A stretch of DNA of 64,000 nucleotides from positions 30,234,811-30,298,810 of the forward strand of contig OY282605.1 of assembly GCA_958298945.1 (NCBI GenBank). The letters run 5' to 3'. The notes below the pieces were generated by a model. That model had not been told where the DNA came from and ran no database searches. It saw only the letters and a program-made list of their open reading frames with translations. The stretch comes from Atherix ibis (lineage: Eukaryota > Arthropoda > Insecta > Diptera > Athericidae). Position numbers and translations under genes: made by a program. Below, in pieces: positions 33,462 through 44,491 of the stretch (the stretch's first letter is position 1; each line of letters opens with the position of its first letter).

Positions 33462-35190
33462 GGACTGGCCATGTTGGTCTCTCCTTTCTGGAATCCTTCC
33501 TTATCCTTAGTACCCATAATTACCTCAAAAATAGAATTCTTTCTATTATGGAGCTCTTTGATAAAAAAATTATATTTTCTAATCCTACTTATTTTAGGAT
33601 TAACTGTTTTAGAATTAAAACTAATTTACTACCAAAAAATATAGTAAATTATCAACAATCCATCTAATCAATATTTTATCCTGTTTAGCATTTTTTGCTT
33701 CAGAAAGATAAAATTATTATACTTTTCTACATACAATATGTAATTGCAAAAGTATCCCATTGTTAGTGGTACCTTTCGATAACTCCTGGCTTAAGTCTAA
33801 AGGACCTTGTAAAAAATACAATATTCAAAAATATATTCTCATTCATGTTACTAATATTTTCATTGCACATCGTTAAATCCAATTTTATACTCTGATGAAC
33901 ATTTTCTAAAATTATGGAAAAAGTAATGAGAATGATTGCTTGTATCTCATCTAATTTTTATTTAGATAGAAATTAATCCAAACTGAAAGGCCTACAGCGA
34001 AATATTTGCATTTACGACAGTTTTAATTAATTCAGTTAGAAAATGTTCTCTCTGCTAGGTAAGTATTTATATTTTTCCTATAAAAACTATAAATGAAAAA
34101 GCAATTAAAATGAATCTACGTTTTTTTGTTGCTGAAATAATTGATTCTCAAATTACTAGAATTTCGTATATTTGAGTTGGTATTGAAAAGTACAGTATAT
34201 GTGCTCACATAGCTGGAAACTGGAGTATTTTCATAGTTTAATTAATTTAATATATTTAAAGGGGATGTGGGACAGAATGTTACCAAAAGTAGTGGCAATT
34301 TATTGGAATTGTATGCATGTTAATAAGTTTTGAACATAAAAGTTTAAAGTAACTTGATCAGATGTAAATACGAATAAAACTGTGGGGCTATAAAATAGGG
34401 GCTGTAATAGTGAGTAAGCGTAGCATTTGTAACTTATCCCCGTGTCGAACATTTCGATTGTACATGCATTGGAATATATTTAAACAATATGGTTATTAAT
34501 ACCATAGCATATAGAGTTGAAATTTAAATACATGCTCTTATATTTATTCCGGCAATGTTTGCCAATAGCCACAACAGGACTTTCTCGGATATGCTTTACG
34601 ATTGGTTGTATATGTACTAATGTGTTAATTTATCGATATGAATCGGATTAAAATTTTTGCTTCATAATAACAAAAATATACAAAACTATATATTTTAATT
34701 GATGGCAAAATATCAATTATATAAAATCGAAAATATGTTTGGCATTCGTTTTTTTCTTCTCAGTTTTCTATTGATTTTTTGGTAACAGTAATTAAAAAAT
34801 TCACCAAAAGAGAAGTAAGATCAATAATTATGTTGAAAATCAATGTAAATTAATTTAAAACATGGAGTTTGCATTACTAAAAACCACAATTTTGATGAAT
34901 TTGAATATTTTAATGTCTACTTTTTTAATTGTTTTTTTTTTTAATACAATTAGTTTTATGTAAAAAATAAATGAACTCAATTTGTATGAATTTCCGGAAT
35001 AGCGAAATTTTTAAATGACATAAAATAAATTAAATTTAAAAAAAAAATATGTTGGCAAAAAAAATTACAATAAAATTTTTTTTTTAAAAATCGACATTTT
35101 TAAGTCGATTTAAAAATTTTAAATTTTATAAGCAACATAAATGCTTTTTTTTTTTAATGCAAAAATTATTTTTATACAACTTTTATTCTC
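33462..35190. other. AT-rich spacer, one TATA-box-like site
   Basis: No gene motif. TATAAAATA at 34389-34397 lies in a small G-rich patch and would fit a core promoter, but no supported transcript start or coding frame follows it. Confidence 0.4.
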
Positions 35191-35203
35191 AAAAAATCAC
35201 TTT
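35191..35203. repeat. 13-bp target-site duplication, left
   Basis: AAAAAATCACTTT, repeated exactly at 37239-37251. Confidence 0.9.
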
Positions 35204-37238
35204 TTTTATTTTTATTTATTTAGATACTCGTATTTACAACTACAACATAGTAATAAGCAAATTTTTGTAATAGTATTAATTAACTTGATAGGTTGTGGGG
35301 AGTAAACATCCAATGAAGTTCCTCCTGCTAGCGTGTGTTTCTGTTAGGCCTCAGTATTTAAGTAAATCACGCGACCAGTGACGCTTAAGTCTTCGATGGG
35401 TATTTCTAGGGAAGGAAATCGAGGATAGTTCTTGAACAAGAGGATTATTATGATTGAGGACACGGGAACGGAACTTTTTATAACGAGATACAGCCACATC
35501 AAAAACAAATGGCACTTTAAGATCACGATGAATAACAGTATTGCGAACATAAAAGGGGGCATCGACAATTGTACGGAGTATATTTGATTGAAGGGATTGG
35601 ATTCGACGGGAATTAGAAGGCTTAGTAGATACCCAGAGTTCTAGTCCGTATGTCCATATGGGTTTCAGTAAGGTATTGTATAACAGAACTTTGCTGTCTA
35701 TAGTAAGTTTGGAACGTTTGTCTAGAAGTCGAAGTAGTTTTAGGTATCGTCTTTTAAGTTCTTGTCTTTTAAGTCTTGTATGTGGGTTCCATGTCAAGCG
35801 TTTGTCTAAGGTCAGTCCTAGGTACCGAGCTTCAGTGTGTTGAGGTATGGCACTGCCATTAAGGTATATGGGAGGGCATGTCTCACGACGGAGAGTAAAA
35901 GTTACCTGGATAGTCATTGAACGACTTCTATTCTCCACTTAGTAAACCAGTTCTGGAGGGTTTGGATTTGGATTTGGAGAGTTTCGGAAGCATGTTGGGG
36001 ATTTTCGCTAGTTGCAAGGCAGGCCGTATCATCGGCGTTTGTAGTAAAGAAGGTATTAGGGCAAATTGGGATATCGGACGGGTAAATGTTGTAGAGGATG
36101 GGTCCAAGTATGCTACCCTGAGGAACCCCATCCAATATCGGAGAGATATTGGACAGTTCGTTGGATTCATTTACTTGGAAGTGTCGGTTGGCAAGGAATG
36201 ATCTTAGGACTAGGAAATAGGTGGAAGGAAGGAACCTCTTGAGTTTCCAGAGTAGACCCGGGTGCCAAACTCTATCAAAAGCTTGACTTATATCAAGAAA
36301 CACACCGGGACAGTACTCTTTTCTTTCTATAGAGGATGCAATGAAATCGACAACACGATGACACTGCTGGGTAGTGGAGTGTTCGGCGCGGAAACCAAAT
36401 TGGTGATTAGGAATTAAATTTGAAGATTCGAGTAGAGGATATAAGCGGCGAAGGAGGATTTTTTCAAAGATTTTTAAGAGAAGTGGAAGGAGACTTATTG
36501 GCCTGTATGAAGTGGGGCGGTTTATTGGTTTATTGGGCTTAGGGATCATTTTAATGATTGCAAATTTCCATAGGATTGGGAAATGTGTTGTTCTAAGGAT
36601 GGAGTTATATATTGTGGCAAGGAAAACTATTGCTCTTTTAGGGAGTTGTTGGAGTATATTGGAGGTAATCAGATCATAGCCAGGAGCTTTATTTTTGGGA
36701 AGGAACTTGATTAAATTGGCAACTTCGGAAGGAGTGATTGCCTTAGGGGGAAGACTCATGGGTAAAGGCATGGATAGTTCCGTGTCGATTGTAGTGCAAT
36801 GAGTCCTGTCTAATATGTCCTCATGTGGAGTAAATGTTTGTGCAAGGTGTTCAGCAAAAGCGTCTGCTTTATGTTTGTCCGTTTTGGCCCAGGTTCCGTC
36901 AGTTTTTCGTAAAAGGTGCTTTGTTTTTCTATAAGATAGTAATTGTCTTGTAGCAGTCCACAAAGTTCTGTTTTTCGTTAGGGTTGAAGTATTGTTTCTA
37001 AAACGTTCTGTATTGTATTTAGTGATTTCGTCATGTAGTTCTTTTTGCAGTTTGTTCAGTTTGGTTTTGTCGCTGGGCATTCTTGTGTGTTACCAATGAG
37101 ATCTTGTTTTGCGTTTTTCTGCAATAAAACGCTTAATTGTTAATGGTTGAATTGTCAGGTTTTGTGTAGGTTTCGAGTTTTTACTTTTTTGCGAAAAGTC
37201 TGTAGCGTTTTGTAGTAAACATGTAAACTTGTGTACCG
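35204..37238 (-). mobile_element. Jockey-like non-LTR retrotransposon insertion, 5'-truncated, 2035 bp
   Basis: Minus-strand pol fragment without the endonuclease. It starts at a 5' truncation next to the right target duplication and ends at the left one with an A-rich tail (about 35204-35225). It carries the RT gene described separately plus about 120 bp of 3' UTR. The 13-bp duplication and A-rich tail fit target-primed reverse transcription. It has landed in an older RT remnant on the opposite strand. Its composition is G/C-richer than the flanks and lesions are few, so it is one of the younger insertions here. Confidence 0.93.
35351..37232 (-). pseudogene. Jockey-clade reverse transcriptase, two lesions
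   Basis: The frame reads from about 37232 (LTIKRFIAEKRKTRSHW), through an in-frame TAA at 37087-37089, into a 388-codon stretch (37080-35914) and then, after a frame change near 35930, a further 190 codons to a stop at 35351. In the 388-residue part: SYRPISLLPLLLKIFEKILL, the first catalytic Asp (about residue 263) in VFLDISQAFDRVWH, GVPQGSILGPILY at about 318, and NADD at about 348-351, where the residue before ADD is Asn instead of the usual Tyr or Phe. The last part has YLGLTLDKRLTW and LWVSTKPSNSRRIQSLQS, the usual thumb and C-terminal region of Jockey-type RTs. The catalytic Asp residues are intact but the gene is closed by a stop and a frameshift. Confidence 0.93.
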
Positions 37239-37251
37239 AAAAAATCACTTT
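37239..37251. repeat. 13-bp target-site duplication, right
   Basis: Second copy of AAAAAATCACTTT bordering the 5' end of the Jockey-like insertion. Confidence 0.9.
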
Positions 37252-37329
37252 AAAACTAATTAATTCTGACTTATACAAATATTCTCTTTTATTGCTGGTG
37301 TGCTTCAAGGTAGCATTATTGGTCCTTTA
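37252..37329 (+). mobile_element. older RT remnant, middle piece between two insertions
   Basis: Forward reading FIAGVLQGSIIGPL, the RT block GVPQGSxLGPL. Upstream it connects, once the Jockey insertion is removed, to 35140-35203; downstream, once mariner B3 is removed, the frame runs on as FYTIQTPNI from 38250. The remnant is therefore cut twice. Too short to assign to a clade beyond Jockey/CR1-like. Confidence 0.75.
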
Positions 37330-38249
37330 CGAGGTCTGTTCAACAATTATCGGGAATTTTGAATTTCCGCGGGTTACGTATATTCGATTTTCGATTTTTT
37401 GTGGCGTTATGTTGGTACTCATGTCTCTCACTTATCCCGACAAGTTCGGCCATTTTGAATGTTCAGTTAATTTTTGACAGCTGCTTTGCTTGCACGTTTT
37501 CTTGGCTCGTCTTCGATTTTTTCCCATTCTACAAAATGGATCAAAGAATCTGTTTCGGGTACAAGAAAAAGTCACAGGGGGCTAGATCTAGGGAATACGG
37601 TGGCTGCGGTATTATGAGTGTGTTGTTTTTGGCCAAAAATTCGAGCACAAGCAACAATTCGTGAGCAGGGGCGTTATCATGGTGCAAAAGCCCATTTTTG
37701 TTCTTCCAAAAATCCGGGCGTATCTGGCGGATTGCTTTGCGCAACTTTTGCATAACTTACAGGTAATATTCCTTATTGACCGTTCTACCCTGTGGCAAAA
37801 ATTCATGATACACCACGCCCCTGCAATCGAAGAAAACTGTAAGCAAAACCTTCACATTCCACCGAACTTGGCGCGCTTTTTTTCGGTCTTGGCTCGTGCG
37901 GCAGCTTCCATTGGGATGATTGAGCTTTGGTTTCCAAGGCATAACCATAAACCTATGATTCGTCATTAGTTAGGACTCTTTGGAGCAAATTCGGGTCATC
38001 GCGGACAAAGTCCAACAGCTCCTTAGCAATGTTAATGCGATGCTGTTCTTGGTCGAAAACCGGGCAAATATCGAAGACGAGCCAAAACACGTGCAATCAA
38101 AGCAGCTGTCAAACATTAACTGAATATTCAAAATGGCCGAACTTGTTTGCATAAGTGAGAGACGTGAATACCAACATAACGCCACAAAAAATCGAATATA
38201 TGTAACCCGCGGAAATTCAAATTTCGCGATACTTTTTGAACAGATCTCG
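37330..38249 (-). mobile_element. mariner B3, both ends derived from the 5' end
   Basis: TA at 37328-37329 and 38250-38251, 920 bp. The transposase reads leftward: NHRFMVMPWKPK, DRKKARQVRWNVKVLLTVFF, HHDNAPAHELLLV (second Asp) and SLDLAPCDFFLY (third Asp). Unlike other copies, the left end is not the normal 3' end: 37330-37556 is an inverted copy of the family's 5' leader, running up to the start codon context (ATGGATCAAAGAATC at about 37535) before switching to the coding tail. The element thus has inverted termini of roughly 190-220 bp. It shares the N-terminal deletion junction of B2, B4 and B5. Confidence 0.93.
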
Positions 38250-40552
38250 TATTTTACACTATTCAAACACCAAATATTCTAAAAATGGTTGTTGTGCTTA
38301 TATCTTCAATAATATATTTATTCTAATTATTTATGATAATTAAGTTTAATTATGTTTATTATATTTATAATATTATTGTGACCTTAGATATCTGATTAAA
38401 ATAAAATAAAATATTTATAAATGAAATAAAAGGTAGATAAATTATTTTTATAACATAATACCATATTGATTATGTTTTTTATTTAAGAAAAAATATAAAA
38501 CATCGAAAAGTTTTAATGAAATTGCTTTATTGATGTTTAAAAAACCATTACTTTCATTTTTGAAAATAAAGACAACCATAAAATGTATCCCTTATTCCTT
38601 TGATCTCTAGTCAAGTCAGCTAAACATGTTTACATATTTGTATAGTTCACAATCGAAAACATTATAATAAATGAACAACTAAAACACTAACTGATTTTTG
38701 ACTGAAAAACAAACTTTTCAAATATAAAACATGTTAAAATGAAAACGTGTAAATAGATAAGCGATTTAACATAGTCGCATTTAATAAATATTCTAACTTT
38801 AAAATCTAATAGAACGGGTTAAACACCTATTAATTATCTGTAAAGTACACGTATAAGAGAATTCATTAAATTGAAAAATATTTGCAAAGTTTGGGTGTGA
38901 TTTCGGTATGTTATTTTCTTTATAAACTATGTTCAAAACATTCAGAAACCTTTTTGAACTATACACCCATTCACATTGAATTAATAGCAAATGGTTTATA
39001 TTAATATGGATCTAAAGGAGCCGTAAATGATACTATATTGAATATGAAACCAATTAAAATGAGCAACATTGTAATTAATAAAAGAGAATTTCACTTGAAA
39101 ATATTTGCTTATGTAGATTAAGGATTATGTACAATACTATTGCCTAAATTCAAGCAATAACATTCACTTTTATTAATATTACCTCTTTGATCAAATATAT
39201 AACAAGGACTTTAAAAAGAAAATCAAATTATATATTAATTATTTAATTAATTTTGGAAATAAGAAAAACCCACTAATTGGTATATGTAAGATATACTTAA
39301 AAGGGTGTGTAGTTTTTTTAAAGTATTTTTTATACATAATAAAAATTCTGGGGGGTTTTTTCATAATAAAAAATTATAATAATCCTTGTTTCTTATATAA
39401 AAAAATAGCCTAGAGAATATTGTTGTAAAAAAAAAATTAGAAATTCTAATTAAATCTTAAAATATCTTTTAATCAAAAGGACTTTATCCAATAAGAAATT
39501 TTAATAATGGACACTTTTTTAAATAAAATTTATTTGAAAAGGATAAACTTAAATAAATAAACAATTATATAAGTTTAACTAAATATTAACTATGTTTGTA
39601 AGAAAATTAATTTGATATATGGTATTTCTCAGCGTAGATGGAATAAATATAGAAATATTCAGAATAGATAGATAGACGACAGGCAGACAAATAGACAGGA
39701 CAGACAGTCCTCCCTAAAGAGCTCATTGTTTTCATATCAGCAAAAAGGGTGAACGAAGTCTTATTGTGGCCTCTTCCATAATAATTTTTGTTCAGATTTC
39801 CTACAATGAATCATGAATATAATAGGAAGGATACAACTGCAAATGTGAATGCGAAGAGCAGTGAATGTGAATGCATTCAGGAAGCTATTTCTATTCTTTA
39901 CCAGATGCTGGGAATTTCCTTCTGGAATATGCGTTTTTTCCTATTTTTATAAATAAGTTCAGAAGGGTACCAACTGGATATATATCAGCACATACCGTTC
40001 CAATACCTTTGCGCCATTTTATTGTAGACGAAAAGCTTTAGTACGCCTGGGAGGCGAACAGATAAAATTCATGACAATTTATGTAAGAAACTTTAGGGTT
40101 GGTTTTGGTGACGCCCAGTCATTTACAGAAAGCATTTTCACCTCTTTTTGCTTTTAATTTTTCTCTTTCTTATTATTTTCCGTTATTATTTTTCTTAAAT
40201 TGAATAATTCAATAGTATTTCCTTGCTATTTTTACATATTTTTATAATTTTATAAAAATTCAGTGAGTTTTACAGTATTCGCCAATAAGATGGGTAAACA
40301 TCCAACCCCGATAATGAGGAAAACTTTCGTAAAAATATTAGAGTCGAGTGTTGATTTAGTATTCATTTTTTAATGAAAATTTTATTGAATTTGAGTTTAT
40401 CACAGGTATAATAATAGTTTGGGGAAAATTAAATCCATTTTTTTTTCGATACTCGTATCTCGTAGAGTATTACTCAAACAAGTTCAGAATTATGCTCGAC
40501 GGAAAAGTTACATTTCGAATTAAAAGATTTAGTTGTAAGTTACGGGGTATAA
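38250..40552. other. AT-rich spacer, with the end of the older RT remnant at its start
   Basis: 38250-38290 continues the interrupted RT frame (FYTIQTPNI). The rest is A/T-rich. A degenerate GACA-rich patch occurs at about 39667-39710. Frames such as 38799-38990 reverse are not recognised. Confidence 0.5.
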
Positions 40553-41500
40553 AAGATGGAATTTAACAAAGAGAAAAAATGGTATATTTTACAATATTGC
40601 TTTGATATAGGCGAAAATGTAAGCCAGGTTGCTGAATTTGTGAATGGTTTTTATGGTCCCGATACGGTCACAGCCAATTATGCGCAATTTTTACGTCGTC
40701 GATTCCGTTCCGGTATTTTTTCGTTCCCAGGATTGGTATGTAAGCAGTCGTAGCATCGCCCAGGACCTAAAGATTGACCACAAAATAGTTTTAAACCATC
40801 TGCATAAAGCTGAATTAAAAAAAAAGTGTAATATTTGGGTGCCACACGAATTGACGCAAAAAAAATATGATGAAACGAATTTTTATCTGCAAAGCATTGA
40901 CCAAACGGGATGGAATCGACCCATTTCTTAAACGATTAGTGGCTGGGTATGAGAAATAGGTCACATACGATAATATTGTGAAAAAATAATTGTTGTTAAG
41001 GGGTTGTGAGTCGGCTCAAGTGGTGGCTGGAAAGGAATCATCTCCTATGAGCTGCTTTCATATGGCCAAACAGTAAATTCGGAGCTCCACTACCAGTAAC
41101 TGGATCGTTTGAAGCTAGCGATTAACCAGAAGCGGCCAATAGGAGAGGTGTTTTTTTCCATTAGGAGTACGCCAGACTACACACGTCTACAGTGACTTGT
41201 CAGAAACTCTAGAAGCTTGGTTGGGAAGTTTTAATGTATCCATCTTATAGTCTGGACCTGACATCAAGCGAAGACCATCTTTTTTTATCATTGGAAAATT
41301 TTCTTATTAAAAAAAATTCACATTAAGAGAAGATTTGGGAAAATCGCTTAGCTGAGTTTTTCTCCAAGCGAGACATAATGAAGTTACCTTTACAATTTAA
41401 ACGATGTATATTTGATTCAAATCAGATAATCCAAGCCATGTTAAATAAAGTCTTGAAATTTGTTTTTCTCCAAACCAATATAACTTGTTTCACGTGACCC
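40553..41500 (+). mobile_element. mariner D2, diverged relative of D1
   Basis: Starts MEFNKEKKWYILQYCFDIGE, parallel to the D1 start. YGPDTVTANYAQFLRRRFRSG follows, then a frame change to SIAQDLKIDHKIVLNHLHKAEL and IWVPHELTQKK. After that only scraps remain: VAGYEK where D1 has VTGDEK (first Asp lost), TTHVYSDLSE and SGPDIK near 41240-41270. Many stops. It is clearly older than D1 and no terminal repeats could be recognised. Confidence 0.85.
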
Positions 41501-41989
41501 ATTAAATAGCTTGATTTATGAATTTTTTTAAATAATGGCATAATCGTCATCAAATTAACGCGAACATTTTCTAAGCATATTATTCACAAGTACCGGTGAC
41601 ACGAAAATCACTCCTGCCAAAATTCCATATTAACGGTTGCCATGTCGAAGTCTCCTGACGGTCATGAATGGTAATCGTGGCGATATGAGACGTTCCATAA
41701 TCAAGTCGAGTTCAGGCAAAGGATGTGGTCTGAATGGATACGTAAAGACATTAGGTTTTGAAAGTTTCAGTAGTAAGGTCTGGAAATTCAATTAAGAGAA
41801 TATCTATTGAATAAGAAAAGACGAGCTTTTTACATCCTTTTTGTACCATAGACGATCACGAATACTACATACGATACCGAAATCATTTTCTAAGAATTTT
41901 GTTTTCAAATCATCATGAGCGGTGATGTTTGTTTGTTATTAATAGCAAGTTTATAGGATGTGACAGTTATTATATATAACAGGTGTTAA

Positions 41990-42049
41990 TAAAGCCTAGG
42001 TGGCTTAAGAGATAAAGCCTAGGTGGCTTAATAAAGCCTAGGTGGCTTA
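41990..42049. repeat. 18-bp repeat, three copies next to mariner B4
   Basis: TAAAGCCTAGGTGGCTTA occurs exactly at 41990, 42013 and 42032, ending 11 bases before the TA target of B4. Confidence 0.95.
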
Positions 42050-42061
42050 GGCACTAACATA

Positions 42062-42945
42062 CGAGGTCTGCTCAAAAAGTATCGCGAATTTTGAATTTCC
42101 GCGGGTTACGTATATTCGATTTTTGATTTTTTGTGGCGTTATATTGGTACTCATGTCTCTCACTTCCGCCAATAAGTTCGGCCATTTTGAATGTTCAGTT
42201 AATTTTTGACAGCTGCTTTGCTTGCACGTGTTTTGGCTGGTTTTCGATTTGTGCTCAATTTCGACCAAAAATAGCATCGCATTAACATTGCTAAGGAAGT
42301 GTTGGACTCTGTCCGCGATGACCCAAATTTGCTCCAAAGGGTCGTAATTAGTGACGAATAATGGGTTTATGGTTATAACGTGAAAACCAAAGATCAATCA
42401 TCCCAATGGAGGCTGCCGCACGAGCCAAGACCGAAAAAAGTGCGCCAAGTTCGATCGAATGTGAAGGTTGTGCATACAGTTTTCTTCGATTGTAGGGACG
42501 TGGTACTTCATGTCACAGGATAGAACGGTCAATAAGGAATATTACCTCCAAGTTGTGTGCAAGTTGCGCAAAGCAATCCAACAGAAACGCCCGGATTTGT
42601 GGAAGAACAAAAATTGGATTTTGCCTTTTTTGGCCAAAAACAACACACTAATAATGCCGCAGCCACCGTATTTCCCATATTTGACCCCCTCCCCCCCCCC
42701 TGTGAATATTTCTTGTTCCCGAAACTGAAGAGCTCCATGAGAGGACGACGCTACGCTATGATTGAAGGAGGAGCTGAACAAGATCACAAAAAATGATTTT
42801 TTGAACTGCTTGGAGGCTTGAAAAAAACGTTGGCACAGTCTATAATCTGGTGGGGATGACTGAAGGGCACAAAATAGATATTCATGAATAAATAAATAAT
42901 TTTTGAAAAAACACAAAATTCGCGATACTCTTTGAACAGACCTCG
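42062..42945 (+). mobile_element. mariner B4, N-terminally deleted copy, 884 bp
   Basis: TA at 42060-42061 and 42946-42947, with B-family inverted repeats at both ends. After the 5' leader the sequence jumps at about 42250-42268 to DQK-like HRINIAKEVLDSVRDDPN, skipping the start codon and DNA-binding region. Then come NEWVYGYNVKTK-like (first catalytic Asp damaged, with an in-frame stop), VLHVTG, LRKAIQQKRPDLWKNKNW, a deletion removing the HHDNAPAH block, and PQPPYFPYLTP in place of PQPPYSPDLAP. A run of C at about 42688-42700 is longer than in sister copies. All catalytic residues are affected. Confidence 0.93.
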
Positions 42946-42954
42946 TAGTAGCAA

Positions 42955-43070
42955 TTGTACCAGAGAAAAAATCAAAGGTAAAGCGGCAGTCCCTAAGGAT
43001 ATGTAAACTTGTAGGGAGAACTCCACAGTTTTGGCAACTGGGCGATTGAAGGTTGTTAAATAGGAAGTCA
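42955..43070 (-). mobile_element. non-LTR C-terminal zinc-knuckle scrap
   Basis: The minus strand reads SPSCQNCGVLPTSLHILRDC, a Cys-x2-Cys-x7-His-x4-Cys pattern like the cysteine-rich block near the end of R1/LOA-type pol. It abuts mariner B4. No RT motif directly upstream. Confidence 0.5.
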
Positions 43071-43265
43071 TCTAGAAGCGCAATTTTCTAATCCTGAGCA
43101 GAAATTCGGATTGGTTTCTGAATATACCGGCCGAAAAGTATGATTAGAGTGTTTTGAGAGAAAGGTATTGCTGAAAAGGCAGGTTACAAGTTTGGGTTTC
43201 TCCTATATCTGCTCTTACCACTTGGTGATCAGCTGAGCCATGTCAAGTATAGCCATGAATTTTGG

Positions 43266-43490
43266 TCATTGGAGTGCTGTTTTTTCCGCCAAGTCTGAAT
43301 CATGAGCGTTGAGGTATTTTCGATGATTGTGATAATAACGAACGTTATCTGCTGTTCGTTCCATTTGTTCTACATCTTTCCTTATCAATGTTTCCCGTTC
43401 TGCTTCGAAATGACGTGGGTGAACTTCTATATTCGATACAGACGCTGATGATGTTGTTGGACCTAATAGATTTAGTTTGCTGTACGTGCT
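43266..43490 (-). other. unrecognised open frame, possible gene relic
   Basis: A 74-codon minus-strand frame without ATG, with protein-like composition: VHPRHFEAERETLIRKDVEQ, then MERTADNVRYYHNHRKYLNA. It is hydrophilic, likely helical, and closes at TGA 43266-43268. The upstream DNA continues with LEEQSLLSETVHIILEH in another frame, suggesting one frameshift. G/C content is above the surroundings. I do not recognise the family. It could be an old retrotransposon gag-like segment or a host exon relic. Confidence 0.3.
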
Positions 43491-43644
43491 CTAAAATTAT
43501 GTGTACGGTTTCGCTAAGTAGGCTCTGCTCCTCAAGTTTTCAATTTTGTCTGCGTGTACTCTCGCATGTAATCTTCTTTTGATATTATTATAATGGGTGA
43601 TTTTTTTAGGCGTTTGGTTTCAAAAAATATAAAATTTTTTATTT

Positions 43645-44491
43645 TAGTCAATAAATTGATTCTTTTTCAGAGATTATTTTATATAAATGTTGGCCACAAC
43701 TACATTATAATTTTCGAATGTGTATCTCGCTAATAACACATATAGTCTTCTCTTTACAGGCTGCAAGTAACGCTGATTTATCGGCAAAAACGAGTAATTT
43801 CCCATAAAAAATAGTCTAGAGGCGTCAAAGCGTACGATCTAGACGGTCAACCCTCCGGTCCGAATTGCTCACCGAACTCATATCCCAATATGTCTATTGT
43901 TTTACGTGCTATGTGGTATGTAGCACCATCTTATTAAAACCACATATCGAGCAGATGCAGTTCTTGCATTTTGGTCAAAAAAATATTCGAAATCATCGAG
44001 CAATAACGAGTGCTATTGACGGTAACGTTGCGGCCAGCGTCATCTTTAAAATAAATACGGACCGTTGATTCCACCGCACCAAACAGTGCATTTTTCTGGG
44101 TGCATGGACATTTCTTATTTTGCCTGTAGTAGTTCATCAGACCAAATGTAACAATTTTTCCTATTTACATACCCATTCAACCGGAAATGAGCTTAATTTT
44201 TGGTAAAAAATGGATATTCCTCAAGTTATTAAAAATTCGATGCTTTGGCAAGTCCTACGGCTTCAGTTCTTGCGTGAGCAGTACTTTATACACTTTTAGA
44301 CTAAGATCCTTGCGTAAAATCTTCCACTGTGAATGGAAAATTACTACAAAATTTTATTACTATGGCTTGAATTGCTTGCTCAGTAGGTCGATTATGATGT
44401 AGAAAATTGCTGCAAAATTTTATCACTATTCTTAGTAGAGCACGAATTTTGATAGTAAAATTGAATAATTTTTAAGCATTACATTTTCCAT
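43645..44491 (-). mobile_element. rosa-type mariner F1 (DD41D), degraded
   Basis: Starts near ATG 44491 with IIQFYYQNSCST (the N-terminal motif of this family). A deletion removes most of the DNA-binding region. Then FRLNGYVNRKNCYIWSDE, MHPEKCTVWCGGINGPYLF, NGATYHIARKTIDIL (second catalytic Asp is Asn) and PSRSYALTPLDYFLWE with the third Asp (44 residues after the mutated Asp position against 41 in an intact DD41D gene, so small indels are likely). Several stops. The order and motifs match the DD41D 'rosa' group rather than DD34D mariners. Confidence 0.85.

Noticed and set aside
34389..34397. TATA-box promoter
   Set aside because: The consensus is good, but such strings arise often in AT-rich DNA and no coding frame or start signal follows.
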